A stretch of 64,000 nt of DNA from Ecdyonurus torrentis (GCA_949318235.1 OX439128.1:42809136-42873135), one strand, 5' to 3'. Counted from the first letter of the stretch, positions 41,671-53,639 are shown. Numbers and translations are program-made. The notes: a model not told the origin generated them from the sequence alone.

Positions 41671-42385
41671 TCTATATATTATTGTAAAAATAAAAAGTAA
41701 AAATTAATAATATATTTATGGCATTCCTAACATAGCTAGCAGATTTGCTGTGTTTGTAATGTGACCTGATTTTAAATTAATTATTATTTCTTTCAAAGAA
41801 ATTAGTGTAGCTAAATATATGTATATGGATATATAATAATATGTTGTTACTCTAAAAGAATTCTGATAAATAAAACTCAGAATTTAATTGTGGTAATAAC
41901 TTATTTGCTATAGTGATAAAACAAGAAAATAGGCTTTCTATGTGATGTCCCACCTTATAATATTTATTTTTTTTTTTTGTCATAAATTAAAAAGAAATAA
42001 AAAATTATATTATTTTAATTTTTTTTCAACTAATTTTAATCTCTGTTAGCTATTGGAGTGTTAATATAGAATGAATGTTATTGTAATCTAAAAGAAAGAA
42101 ATATTGGATGTTGTATAATTCTGTCACTGATTATAACTAAATTTAAAAAAATCTATGTTAAAATTACAAATATTTTCAAAAAATAAAAAGAAACTTAAAT
42201 CATGCAAATTAGACAAATCATATATAAGGGACACTAGTAAATGTATGTGTATTTATTTTTATTTATACTTTTTTATTTACCTTTTATTAATTGGCTTCTG
42301 TATTAGAGTGATACGTATATTACAAAAAAAAATATTGATGTGTGTATGGTACAGTATAATAATATTATTGAGTGTCTTAAATAAC

Positions 42386-42416
<31 letters not shown>

Positions 42417-43969
42417 CTAACCTTAATCTGTGTTAAAAATAATAATAATAATTATTTACCTGTAACAATTTTTGTTTATATGGTGGAGCTAATTTTATGG
42501 TCTATAACATGTAATTTTTTTTATTTAAGGTATAGCATAATTGCAGTATTGTAGACTGAAATTAAATTACTTTACAAAATTAATAATTTGCAATATCGAA
42601 TCTCAACGAATTTTTAGTTATAATTTCATAAATTGCATTTAAGTAAAATTAAATTTTCACTTTAATGTATTATTATTCTAGGTTAAGAATTTTGTTTAAA
42701 AGCTATTATTTTTTATGTTACTATAGTTGTGGAGCTTTTTGCTCGGAAAACTAGTTAAAAACATATATTTTATAGTGAAGAAGTAAGATATTTAGTTTTA
42801 ATTTCTAGTACATATTTTTTTGTCTATCTTATATTATAATTTGTACTCTAATTTAGTTTAAGTTTAAATTTCCACCATATAAATGACTAAACAAATTATG
42901 CTGCCTAAAGTGTTATTATTAGCCCTTGTAGTTAATTGTACCACAGCAAAAAAAAAAAAAAAAACCTATAATCTTTGATGTTCTAGAAATTATCAACTTG
43001 CAAAATAAATAAATATATATATATATATATAAAAAATGTTTACATTAGTGTGGCTCATTTAGCCAAAAATTAAAAAAAAATGATGAAAAGAAAATATTTT
43101 ACATGCGCTGTGCAAAATAAAAAAATAATAATAAAAAAAGAAAACGTAATAAAACAATCTATGTTAAATGTACACCATCTAAAGAAAAATATATATAACG
43201 GAGAGAAAAAAAAATCATAGTATACATTTTACAATAAAACAAAAATATTTATAAAATAAATTTATATAGAAATTGGTAATATATAATTTATGTGTCAGCT
43301 ATGACAATCTGTTTTTTGTAAAGAAATAAATAAAATACAAATTGTTAGAAAGATAATATGGAAAATATTTTAATTTTATGAGTGATGCAAAAATTATTAT
43401 GGTGCTTAAAAATTATAATTTTATTCTCTATAATTATTATTTTTATGATCGTATTTTGAAACTTTTGTATTTTGGTTTACAGGATGATGTGAATTTTATA
43501 ATTTATGGTTTTTTTTGGTTTTTTTTTTTTTTTTTGGTTTTTTTTTTCACTATGAACAATGCAGAAATGTTTATGTATGTATTTGTAAACATAATGAGAT
43601 AAATGTGACGATAAATACAGCGTTATATACAAAATGTAAGAGTGTTTCTATGAACTTATTTAATCAATATCCCTTGGTTTACCCCGGGTTTACCCAATCC
43701 CTTTATATTATTTTTTTTATTTTTATTTTTTTACAGTATTATTAAAATAATATTTATGTAGGTTTTTATTTTACTGCTTGGTAATAGCTTGAATAGTTTA
43801 TACTTATTTTAGAAATTTATTAAAACCTCAAATATTTAGGAAATTTGTGCTTTTATCCACAAACTAAATCTTCAGGGAATTTATTTTAAATTCCGTCCAA
43901 ATGTCAAGTTTCCTGAATTATTCCCCGCTAGAGGCAGCACTGCATGGTTTAAAAATATATTTTGGTCAG
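41671..43969. other. Intergenic, no gene recognised
   Basis: AT-rich DNA between TMTC3 and the zinc-finger gene with homopolymer A/T runs (for example 42387-42414) and short (TA)n tracts. Open frames here are low complexity. Confidence 0.6.
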
Positions 43970-44111
43970 TATTGATTGGCTGCGGATTGGCTGGCTGGCT
44001 GGAACTGGAAACAGGTGGGAAGCTCGAAGCAGCGAACGAAAAATAACAAAAAGTGTTAACTTTTAACTACAAACATTAATTAGGAAACATAACTATGGAT
44101 TAACATATGAA
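43970..44111 (+). promoter_or_regulatory. Candidate promoter and first exon of the zinc-finger gene
   Basis: Two ATTGG (inverse CCAAT) boxes about 11 bases apart (GATTGGCTGCGGATTGGCTG) lie in a locally GC-rich, TATA-less stretch. About 130 bases downstream is a consensus donor (GAA|GTAAGT at 44112). A possible second non-coding exon (44398-44494) and the acceptor at 46607 fit with it. This is inferred from signals only. Confidence 0.4.
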
Positions 44112-44221
44112 GTAAGTAGTTATGAAACTAAATTCATTGTAAATTAACGAGATTAATCCCTGTATATTTTAAGTCATAGCTGTAAAGATATGTATTGCAA
44201 GTAGGGGGAAAGAGTTTAATG

Positions 44222-44236
44222 CTCGAGCATTTCCAT

Positions 44237-44274
<38 letters not shown>

Positions 44275-44275
44275 T
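44222..44275. repeat. Poly-T tract
   Basis: Homopolymer of about 40 T within the putative first intron of the zinc-finger gene. Confidence 0.9.
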
Positions 44276-44397
44276 GCATAATATTATGCATCAATTTTTG
44301 CCCTTAAATTGTCACTAGTATGTTTCTCTTTCTTCATACTAAAGAATCATCAAGTTTATGATACTGTGTAATTATTAAGATTCTGTTTCCTTTACAG

Positions 44398-44494
44398 CAT
44401 TACAATTTGTCATCAAGCTAAGGAGTCTCGTCAAATATTTTCGATTTGCTGGGTGGGAAAAGTCTGCACTTAAGTTGAAAAGTCTAGCGGTAAA
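44398..44494 (+). other. Candidate non-coding exon of the zinc-finger gene
   Basis: Pyrimidine tract plus CAG at 44395-44397, then 97 bases of balanced composition, then a donor AAA|GTAAGA at 44495. It has no long open frame. RNA reads across 44111/44398 and 44494/46608 would settle it. Confidence 0.35.
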
Positions 44495-45202
44495 GTAAGA
44501 TATTTATGATTTATATAGTAATTTATGCATACTGTATATGTCTATGATGTGACATTTAAAAATAGTTCAATTTCAAAAGTTGATATACTGTGTCACTTTC
44601 TTACCTGTTACATCAATCGCGGTGTATTGTATACAATATATATACATACATACCGGTATGTAAATTTAAATTTTTACACATATTCTGATTTTTAAATGCA
44701 TACAAAAATAAGAGCTGTTTATCAAACCCATGAAAAATTTTAAATGCAAAATTTGTGAAAATACTTTTTTAACAACATACACACACTCTGACCATGTGAT
44801 ACACAGTACGTACTACAATACCGTATTGCTGTCAAAATTGTAGAATCCTGCGCAGGGATGTATATAGCCATTTCCATCAAAATCGGGATTGTGGATGGAT
44901 AAGAACTTGTGTGGAAGTTGCTGACACAATGTTATCTTGATACTCTGCATCATCCAGATTGGAAATGGATCAACAACAACGCAAAGGATGGAGGGAGGGG
45001 AGTTACTACAATATCAGATCAATTCAAGTCCGTGTTTACACACTCATCCTGAGTTTTGATCCCGATATAAAGACATACAAATAACGATGTATTAACCTAG
45101 AATGTGATATGGATACTAAGTTAGATACTGTAGTGGATAAATTTTATCATTATTATTTGTTATATATGTATACTTGGCAGCACTATAGGTACAGCTAGGA
45201 TT

Positions 45203-45375
45203 GGACTGGCACAAGGGGCCTCATCTGCAAAAGGGGTTTCAACATCCTCTATATAAGGTCTCAAAGAGAGCGTAACACCCTGGTTACACCTTTTTTAGAG
45301 GCCTAAGGGGCTTTCAGGAGGGGGGGGGGGTAGTCCTTGTCTGCTATCATGGTCTTATGGTCAGTCCGAGCCTGA
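45203..45375. mobile_element. Decayed fold-back element
   Basis: AGGATTGGACTGGCACAAGG on the left and the complement AGGCTCGGACTGACCATAAG on the right are similar inverted ends; the inside is diverged and includes a run of 10 or more G near 45319. Low confidence. Confidence 0.35.
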
Positions 45376-45724
45376 TTATGTAATACTGATGCAATTATAA
45401 TGGTAACTAGGACTTGCAAACATGTCAATTAAAAACTTCTTTTTAAAAAACAAACACAATCGCTCTTAAAAACCAATGGAGCTAGATATAAGTGTAATTT
45501 GAAAATTTGTAGTTGTGCCCAGCAAATATAACTGGATGCTATACCAAGGTATTGTACTGGTTGCGTTTAAAGGGTATACAAGTCAATCACCATCTGCATT
45601 ACGTTCAGAAATGACTTATGCTCTTTCACCACAATCAGTATATGATATACGACAGGATTGGACTTAATTGTGGCATCAGAATTGCTCTCAAGTAAACATT
45701 TATCAAAGTGTCATGAATATACAT

Positions 45725-46038
45725 ATCGATGTTGTTGCAAACTAAATGTCTATCTCGCTTTTTTATCAGTGTAAGCAAAGTGTCTAATCTCGTATTTTGA
45801 CACGAGAAACAAAATGTCTATCTTGTTTTTTGCCCGAGAAGCAAAATGTGTATCTCAAAATGGCACTTGACTTACACATTTTACATTTCATGCCAAAAAA
45901 CGAGATAGACATTTTGCTTCTCCTGACAAAATCCGAGATAGACATTTTGTTTCTCGTTACAAAATACAAGATAGACGCTTTGCTTCCACTGATAAAACAA
46001 AAATCGAGATAGACATTTTTTTTGCAACAACATTGATA
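45725..46038. mobile_element. Fold-back element with tandem 33-bp units, copy b
   Basis: The ends are inverted (ATCGATGTTGTTGCAAA on the left; the complement on the right has ATCAATGTTGTTGCAAA). Each arm holds about four head-to-tail units of 33-35 bp with the core AAATGTCTATCTCG followed by TTTTTT and a GTCAC-like block; the two arms meet at about 45880. Same family as 19466-19687, but here both arms keep four units. It lies in the putative 5' intron of the zinc-finger gene. Confidence 0.82.
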
Positions 46039-46671
46039 TACACAATCATACATACGATAGGCCATTAATTTGCATACCTAGTGAAAGTGACCATTTGCAA
46101 AGGCGCCTCACTAGTACTACCAGTATTCATAATCTACAGCTATGTATTATGCATACAATATATTCTCATGTACTGTATGTTTCATGTACAATACAGTATA
46201 TCAATGCAGTGTGTAGGTAGGTACTGCCATGTGTACTAAATATAGTTACAGACAATAGTAGGTAAAGAATACATATTTTATTATATAATAATAACAAATT
46301 GGTGCCCCAGGTGGTTCAATAATATTTTTAATACACTTTTTTTTTTCTTAACTTTTTAATGTCTTATACACATACAAGTTTTGTGTCTTTTAAATTTCTA
46401 CCTTCTAGGTAATAGTAGAAGTTTTCTCACAAATCTTTTATAAGGTGTTTTTCTTTAATGTTAAAAGATAGATAGTTTGGATCCCTCTGCTGTTTTTCCA
46501 TGTGCATAGGGTCAGTTATAAACGCATCATAACAAGCTGTAGGGAATGTAATTATTGTTTCCTACTCAAGCAATGTAACCTTTATTAATTGTACGTCATG
46601 TTTTCAGGTAGGTAGCTGAGGCTGCTAAGGTTATATGGTTCCATGAATATCTTGTCAAAAACAGCTGCACA

Positions 46672-49600
46672 ATGAGTGAGGAGCAGGAGTTGCCAACACA
46701 TGTTGAAGAGGAATTTGAGGTAAGAACAGATTGTAAGGAATCTGATCAAGAGTTTCATAAACAATCTAGTGAACAAATAGAAATTAGTGAAAGACAAGTT
46801 TGTGTGGACTCAGAACAAAATAGTGAATCTACTAACTATGATATGAAAGTAGGGACTCGTTCTGAAAATCTTGATAATGTGAGTTCAGAACTGAACACAA
46901 AACTTACTAACTGTGAAAATAAACTAGTAAATGATTCTGAAATCTTAAGTACTGTTGATTTGTCAGAAACTTGCACAACTACAGCAGAACTATCTGATAC
47001 TATTAATAATTCTAAAACAAGTGAGGTTTCAGAAGTAATTGTAAATTCTGATGCAAATATCGACTTAAATTCTGAACATTTAGTTGAAATTAGCTCAGAA
47101 TTATTAGATTCTAAAAATACAAATACACCTGAATCAAAACAAGTAGGCAATTCTCCAACATTATACTCAAAAGAAGAAACTTTTAGTGATGATAAAATTA
47201 CTGAAAGTGAGGATAAAAAACGTAAAAATAACTCTGAGTCTAAAATGTTAAACCCTAAAAGACGTAAAGTTAACAATGTATCAAAGTTGTCTCCTCCAAA
47301 ATTTTATTATCACTGTTCACATTGTCCTAGATATTTTAAAAGTCAACAAATGTTCAATGTACATTTAAAAATAGAACATTCAGAAATTATAGAAACTGGC
47401 AGTGTTTCGAGAAATGCCTCTTTACACTACTGTCCAATTTGTAATGTATGTTATGGCAGGAGAACTATGACCTCCAATCATATTTCACAATGTCACCCTT
47501 CAGAAGCACCTTGGGCATTGAAAAATATCCATACTATGTCACATAAAGTTACTAATTTGAAATCAAATAATCCAGTTAAAAAAAGCTCCCAATCTGATGA
47601 AAATGATACATCTGTACCTACTTTATGTGATAATATAACAAATAATAGCTCACAGGAAAGTGTTCAAAATAATACTGACGGTTCAACTAAATTAATTTCT
47701 AATACAAGCAGTAGTAAAATTAAACTAATTGCTTCAAAAACTACTAAAAAACAAAAGCTTAAATCTAAATTAAAGAAAAGGTTGAAATCTAAATCTCCTA
47801 ACAAGAGTAGTTCAGTTAAAATAACAGCAACTAAAACTTTAAATTCACCACCTAAATCAGTTCAAAATAGTCCAAAATCAGAAACTGTTGCCCCGTTAAA
47901 AATTGACGTAACTTCAAATAAAGAAACAGCAAATGTTGAAATAAGCCCTGACAAAATGCAAAGTCAAGACTCTGTTGAAACTTTCGGTGCAGAAAATGTG
48001 GTTGAAATTCCAGTAGAAAAACAAAATGAAATATTTGAATGTAGTCATTGTGATGATAGTTATGAAAGTTCAAATTTAATGCTGTATCATAAATTAAAAG
48101 AACATCCAACATTCTATAAAATTAACATCAAGTCTGAAATAGCAGAGAAAGTTACAAGAACCAGATTTTTTTGTGCTGAATGCCAAAATCATTTTCCATG
48201 TGCCAATGATTGTGGTTTTCATATAAAGAAAGTACATGAAAATATTGCTTGTAAAATTGAACCAAAATATTTAAAATTTTGGTTATGTACAATATGTCAT
48301 AAAACTCGTAGTTTTAAATATTTCATAAATGAATTAGAATTATTAAAACATAATATTGATCATCATAATGTTGATTTCAATCAATGTATTAAAGAGAAAT
48401 CAATCAATGGGACAAAAGTAGATGAAGAGAAGGAAAAAAGTAAGAAAATCATTGTGACAGCTTTCATTTGTTCTGAATGTTCAAAGCCATTCAGGTCATC
48501 TTGCGCACTAAGTGAACATTTAACTGTAAATCATCCTCATATTAAATATTCTATTAAAAAAGTTGAAAAGCGTAAGATGTGCATTAAAAAATGTAAATAT
48601 GTGAGCTGTAGAACATATTTCTTCCATAAATCTAAATTAGCTGACCATGAAAAAGTATGCACATATAATGAACACCGTCTTTATCATAAAAGAATTGATT
48701 TTACAAAAGTAGGTAAAGAAATTATAGGCAATAAAATTGATACTACAAATATTCAAATGGACACTAAATATTTCTGTAGAAAATATTTTAAAAGATTACG
48801 TTGTCCAAAATGTCCACGAGGTTTTTTGAATAAGATGCAATGTCGAAAACACTTAGCAACGTATCATACTGCTAACTCATTTGAGGGCATTAAATTAGAA
48901 GATATGTTGTTATGGTCTTGTAAAGTTTGTAATACTGGATACCAAGTTAATAATTGTCACAGTAATGATGCCATGATAAAACATTTATTTTCATCTCACA
49001 ATATTATAGGAACTATAGACGAACATGGCTATTTCCATGAAAAAGAATCCTTACATGAAACTCAATTAATTGATCATTCAATTTTACAACAAGCAATTGA
49101 AAGTGCTGGAATTAATGACAATGATTCAAATGAATTAATTCAAAATTCGAACCAACTTAACGACAAAGAAATTCAAATGGAAATAATTCCTCCTTCAATC
49201 GAAATAAAAGATAATTCTAATGTTCAAACTCATTTAATTGAATTTGATAATTCAGTTGCAGATATTAGTATAGGAAATATACTTGAAACAATTGAAAATC
49301 CAAATTTAAATAATACTGATATTCAAAGTACTATAATAAAGCAATTAAAAACATCACCTGAGAAGCATAAAGATAATAAAAATAGTTCACCTTCATTAGA
49401 AATTTCTCTTGTTAAACCTAAACAAACTAAACCAACTGAAAATATTAATAAAAAGATAAAATCAAATAAAATCAAAACTAATTATAAATTTTATCCACTT
49501 GATGTAAAGGAAAAGATAAAATCATGTAATGATTCTATATTTACTAAGATTATGGAAAATAGATCTTATTGTAAACTCTGTACTGAAAGTTATACTTCAA

Positions 49601-52149
49601 TGCAAAATGCTAAAAAACATTCATTAAAAAAACATGGTGAGTATAAACAAAATAATTTCAGAACTGAAAAAATCATATCATGGAAATGTAATATCTGTAT
49701 AAGTACTAGTAGATGGGGATCAGGACTTTTACTTAGACATGTAAAAGATGACAAAGAAATGGAAGAACATTTTCAAACTAGTCATAATCTAAATGGAAAT
49801 ATTATGCAAAATGGTGATTTTATTCAAAATGGTATAAAACTTCTATTAAGTAATATTGATGAGGCTAAAGATATACAAAATGTAGCTCTGAATAATTCAC
49901 TTGTCATAACTACTTGTAAAATATTCAATACTGAAAAGAAAAGAAGATATTACTGTCCATATTGTTCTGAAAATTATACTTCATTTCAAAATTTAGAAAA
50001 ACATGCATTAAAAAGACATGCTGAAGAGAAATTAAATATGAAAGCAGTTAAAATAAGATATAGTAAAGTTTGGAGATGTAAAGTTTGTAAGCCTTCCAAA
50101 GTGTTACATATTGTAAATAGTAATGCAAGTATGCTTCAACATTTGAAATCTGATCATAACTTAAATGGAACAATTGACGAATCATGTAATTTCCATAAAG
50201 AAAGTAGTACGTTACATACTTATACAGATCATATAAACTTAGGTAAAAATGTATGTGCAAAAGAAACATTTAGAAGATATGTTTGTACAGTATGTTCAAA
50301 TCATTTTGAACAAAAAACAAATTGTGTTAAACATATGGAAAGTATGCATTCTCAAACTTGTGGTACAGTTAGACAAGATATGTTACTTTGGATATGTTTT
50401 TTATGTAAAAGTGGTAAACCTGTAAAGAATTGTAAAAGTAATTTAGATATGGAAAACCATGTTAAAGTTAAACATGAATTAATAGGTTCCATTGACAATA
50501 ATGATGATTTCATACAAAGTATTTCCATTAATGTTAATTATACAGAAAATGAATCTGTTACTGGAGTCAAAAATATTGAAAATATAAATACTAATGAATT
50601 ACAATTAGTTGAAAAAGATTTTGAAATTGAAGCTGTAAATTTATTAAATGAATTTCAAAATACTAGTCTTAATATTTTAATATTACCTGAAAATAATGAT
50701 CCAATACAAGAAATACAACAAGAAAAATTTTGTTTTCAAAATGATATAGATCCATCAAAAGATATACCAGAAATTATGGTTGATTTTGATAAGATTCCTA
50801 CTAAATCAAGAGTAAGGTTCTATTGTCCTGAATGTACATTAGATTTTGCTGCTAAGGTACCAACAGAAAGACATATACAATATGATCACGGAAATAAAAA
50901 TTATGTAAGTACTTGTCAAAGAATTTTAGAAAAAACATCGCATTTCTATTTATGTGAATTATGTACTTATTACTCTTCATTAAAACATTTACCTGATCAA
51001 TTATCTTTTAAACTACATTTAAAAAAATATCATTTAGACAAATTAAAAAATAATCAAACTAATAATAATGCCATAAGATACAATGAAAATTTAATTGCAA
51101 TTCAAAATATTGCATCAGAAGTCAATGTAAATGAAGTTACTCATTATGGTAATAATATTGTAAATACAGAGAATGTAGTAGAATTTATACCAGAATATTC
51201 TGATAGTATTGTGTTACTTGAAACACGAGTTATTCAAGAAGACAATCTAGTTGATATGGAACTTATAAATGATCATTCAAATATTATTCATTTAAACGAA
51301 ACTTCACAAATTATTGATGGTACCAATGTTATGTTTGTAGATGATTGTAATGTAGTTTATAAAGTCATAAATACAAATATTAATGAAAATCAAATAGAAC
51401 AACATTTTGAAACATCAAATAATGAATGTAATACAGAAGAAGAAGTACATACAAATATTGATAAAGTAAATCTTGTGGAAACTGATGCAATAGAGAAAAT
51501 TTCTATGACATTGAATAATGTTACTGATAATATGAATGTCATTAACGAGAATGCAGAACTTTTACTGGAAAATTTAGCAATTAAATATATCTGTCCACTT
51601 TGTCCATTTATAAATTATGACCATATTACAGATGTCCAGACTCATATTATAACAAAACATGCTGATGTACAACCACCTGTATTATTTGTAACTAAAGAAG
51701 TTCCATATTGGGCTTGTAAAGTGTGTAGAGAAGAAGGAAAACCATTTAGGAATATTTATTCTAAATCAGTATTTATTAATCATTTACAGAGCTACCATAA
51801 TATGTATATTGAAGATGTTAGTGAAAATAATATTAATTCTGAACCAAGTACTTCTGTAGAACCTGCAAATAATTCTGAAACTAAACAAAGTAAAACTTTA
51901 ACAAAAAAGAATACTAAAAATATTACATCTTCGTCTAGTAAAAAAATAACCAAAGTTGCAGTAGAAAATACTCATAAAATTCCTGAAGCTCCTGAACTAG
52001 TACCAGAAAGTTCTCATTCTAAGAGAAGAACTTCAAATTGGACTTGTAATATTTGTTCCAAAAACTTTAAAGATAAATATTCGTTGCTAGATCATAAAGA
52101 TGTTGTACATTATAATACTGAACTTAATATTAATAAGAAAAAAAAATGA
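46672..52149 (+). CDS. Large paired-module zinc-finger protein, 1,825 aa, single coding exon
   Basis: One open frame of 1,825 codons. The start is the first ATG after an in-frame TAG at 46609-46611, in an exon that probably begins at 46608 after a TTTTCAG acceptor. Residues 1-200 are acidic, Ser/Glu/Asn-rich and unstructured; a bipartite nuclear signal (KKRK...PKRRKV) is near 182-201. Cys/His fingers lie near 211-238, 252-275, 455-475, 499-525, 536-562, 599-624, 632-660 and 709-792, then in repeated pairs at 965-1050, 1093-1180, 1203-1285, 1383-1460 and 1639-1715, and a last finger near 1790-1813. Each pair is a classical C2H2 finger plus a second finger of the form W-x-C-x2-C, a 15-25 residue insert, SN-x2-M-x2-H-x4-H and often G(T/S/N)I. 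Long Asn-rich linkers separate the pairs. Codons end almost always in A/T, unlike TMTC3. Probably a nuclear nucleic-acid-binding protein; no named orthologue is recognised. Confidence 0.9.
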   Translation: MSEEQELPTHVEEEFEVRTDCKESDQEFHKQSSEQIEISERQVCVDSEQNSESTNYDMKVGTRSENLDNVSSELNTKLTNCENKLVNDSEILSTVDLSETCTTTAELSDTINNSKTSEVSEVIVNSDANIDLNSEHLVEISSELLDSKNTNTPESKQVGNSPTLYSKEETFSDDKITESEDKKRKNNSESKMLNPKRRKVNNVSKLSPPKFYYHCSHCPRYFKSQQMFNVHLKIEHSEIIETGSVSRNASLHYCPICNVCYGRRTMTSNHISQCHPSEAPWALKNIHTMSHKVTNLKSNNPVKKSSQSDENDTSVPTLCDNITNNSSQESVQNNTDGSTKLISNTSSSKIKLIASKTTKKQKLKSKLKKRLKSKSPNKSSSVKITATKTLNSPPKSVQNSPKSETVAPLKIDVTSNKETANVEISPDKMQSQDSVETFGAENVVEIPVEKQNEIFECSHCDDSYESSNLMLYHKLKEHPTFYKINIKSEIAEKVTRTRFFCAECQNHFPCANDCGFHIKKVHENIACKIEPKYLKFWLCTICHKTRSFKYFINELELLKHNIDHHNVDFNQCIKEKSINGTKVDEEKEKSKKIIVTAFICSECSKPFRSSCALSEHLTVNHPHIKYSIKKVEKRKMCIKKCKYVSCRTYFFHKSKLADHEKVCTYNEHRLYHKRIDFTKVGKEIIGNKIDTTNIQMDTKYFCRKYFKRLRCPKCPRGFLNKMQCRKHLATYHTANSFEGIKLEDMLLWSCKVCNTGYQVNNCHSNDAMIKHLFSSHNIIGTIDEHGYFHEKESLHETQLIDHSILQQAIESAGINDNDSNELIQNSNQLNDKEIQMEIIPPSIEIKDNSNVQTHLIEFDNSVADISIGNILETIENPNLNNTDIQSTIIKQLKTSPEKHKDNKNSSPSLEISLVKPKQTKPTENINKKIKSNKIKTNYKFYPLDVKEKIKSCNDSIFTKIMENRSYCKLCTESYTSMQNAKKHSLKKHGEYKQNNFRTEKIISWKCNICISTSRWGSGLLLRHVKDDKEMEEHFQTSHNLNGNIMQNGDFIQNGIKLLLSNIDEAKDIQNVALNNSLVITTCKIFNTEKKRRYYCPYCSENYTSFQNLEKHALKRHAEEKLNMKAVKIRYSKVWRCKVCKPSKVLHIVNSNASMLQHLKSDHNLNGTIDESCNFHKESSTLHTYTDHINLGKNVCAKETFRRYVCTVCSNHFEQKTNCVKHMESMHSQTCGTVRQDMLLWICFLCKSGKPVKNCKSNLDMENHVKVKHELIGSIDNNDDFIQSISINVNYTENESVTGVKNIENINTNELQLVEKDFEIEAVNLLNEFQNTSLNILILPENNDPIQEIQQEKFCFQNDIDPSKDIPEIMVDFDKIPTKSRVRFYCPECTLDFAAKVPTERHIQYDHGNKNYVSTCQRILEKTSHFYLCELCTYYSSLKHLPDQLSFKLHLKKYHLDKLKNNQTNNNAIRYNENLIAIQNIASEVNVNEVTHYGNNIVNTENVVEFIPEYSDSIVLLETRVIQEDNLVDMELINDHSNIIHLNETSQIIDGTNVMFVDDCNVVYKVINTNINENQIEQHFETSNNECNTEEEVHTNIDKVNLVETDAIEKISMTLNNVTDNMNVINENAELLLENLAIKYICPLCPFINYDHITDVQTHIITKHADVQPPVLFVTKEVPYWACKVCREEGKPFRNIYSKSVFINHLQSYHNMYIEDVSENNINSEPSTSVEPANNSETKQSKTLTKKNTKNITSSSSKKITKVAVENTHKIPEAPELVPESSHSKRRTSNWTCNICSKNFKDKYSLLDHKDVVHYNTELNINKKKK

Positions 52150-53125
52150 ATATAATTAATCAAATATTTGTGTGTGTTAATAGTTAAAAACATTATCAGT
52201 AAAATTTGCAGTGCCAAATGCTATAATGAAATTCACTAGTCACATCATAACTGAAACACTGTGTGACTTCCAGTTTACAGTTATGCCAATAAAACCCTCC
52301 CCTGTTTAATGTAAACTCAGTGTCTATGTTATGGTGTAATCACTATAGCTAAAACATTACATGTATATTTAAAAAAAAGTGCAAAATGTGAACACGTACA
52401 GTATGTAAAGATATGTTTGTTTGTTTAAAAAAAAAATCACTTCACAGATAATCACAGATAGTAATTTTACAAAAGAAAAACAAAGATAGAGTGGAAAATA
52501 TGTAATCTGTATATAATAAAAAATTAAAAAGAGAAACTCCTTTTGAACTGAGCTTTTATTACTTGCATTCAAATATTAAAACTGGAGTTGCAAATGAAGC
52601 ACTTCATTTTTCATACAAAATTGTGAATATTCTGTCTGTACATTATGTCCTGAAAAATATTATAAAGTTTATAAACATAAAATTTTATTTTATACTTGTA
52701 TTTAAAAATCATTGTATAATTTTAAACCAAGAATACAGTGATATTATTATTATTTTTTTTTTTAAATGTATACATAGGCTATCCTAAATGTATTGTAAAC
52801 GACCAATTAAAAATAAAATTGTTCAAAACTGTAATCGTATTAAAATGTTAATGTGCTGATTTATGTACTTTTAAAACTATATAAAATATTTTAAAGAAAT
52901 GCATACTAATATTGTAAATACATTTACTGAGATAACTACTTCAGTGGGTAAATGTAACTTTTGTCCTAAACATTTGTTCTATGAAAGTAACTTGAATCAT
53001 GAGAACTGATTGGATTGAGGCTTTGATCTCTCTATTTTCTATTTGTGATGTAACAATTGAAGGATTGCAATGGCATAGTTCCATCTATTTTGGCTGCATA
53101 AGGTTTTATATCAAATAAAAATATT
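52150..53125 (+). other. 3' flank of the zinc-finger gene
   Basis: Contains AATAAA hexamers near 52292, 52517 and 52814, any of which could serve polyadenylation. No further gene is seen. Confidence 0.45.
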
Positions 53126-53272
53126 GACTAATAAAGGAACAACTGTTTTGAGGCCAACATAAAGCGATTTCAATCACTTCCGTTTATACTTGCTGCCCAT
53201 GCGTTTGAACAGAAGTGGATGTGAGCAAAATTGCTTAAAGTCTGCCTTAAAACGTTTGTTCCTTTATTAGTC
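53126..53272. mobile_element. Fold-back MITE, family 3 copy a
   Basis: 147 bp with inverted ends GACTAATAAAGGAACAA, continuing into GTTTT, AAGCGATTTCA-type blocks and the centre TGCCCATGCG. A half copy follows at 53900. Confidence 0.8.
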
Positions 53273-53302
53273 TAAGAAGTGATGAAATTTATTAAAATTG
53301 CT

Positions 53303-53323
53303 GGGGGGGGGGGGGGGGGGGGG
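53303..53323 (+). repeat. Homopolymer of 21 G
   Basis: Uninterrupted G-run 30 bp downstream of the family 3 MITE; the longest G tract in the window and a possible quadruplex former. Its length may be an assembly artefact. Confidence 0.9.
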
Positions 53324-53639
53324 TGAATACAAAAACAGTATTAAAGTGACTGTATCATGATGTATAAGTTTTTATCATTTTTTTTTTCTTCTGCAAATTT
53401 AAAATTTTGCAGATCTGCAGATTGTAAGAATATTACTGTATAATAGGCAATAAAAATTACTTTGTCTTGTTTTAATACAATATTGTTAATGTTTGCTTAA
53501 TTTTGTCCTATAATACCTATTTTTGCTGTAGGAAAAATATATTAAGTACTGTACTTAAAAAATATACAGATAAAAAATAAAAATTAAATCAGGTTTAGAT
53601 CATTAATAGTTTTTTCCCAGAGTCTGTAAGAACTGGTGA

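Noticed and set aside
44882..45069. Fold-back element around ATCGGGAT
   Set aside because: Only about 8 bases match cleanly in inverse orientation; the rest could be chance.
45725..46038. CRISPR-like look of regularly repeated 33-bp units
   Set aside because: Units are contiguous, without unique spacers, reverse orientation at the centre, and lie in animal DNA; a fold-back element explains them.
46836..47276. 146-codon antisense frame within the zinc-finger gene
   Set aside because: Shadow of the long sense frame; Ser/Leu-rich composition follows from A/T-rich sense codons.
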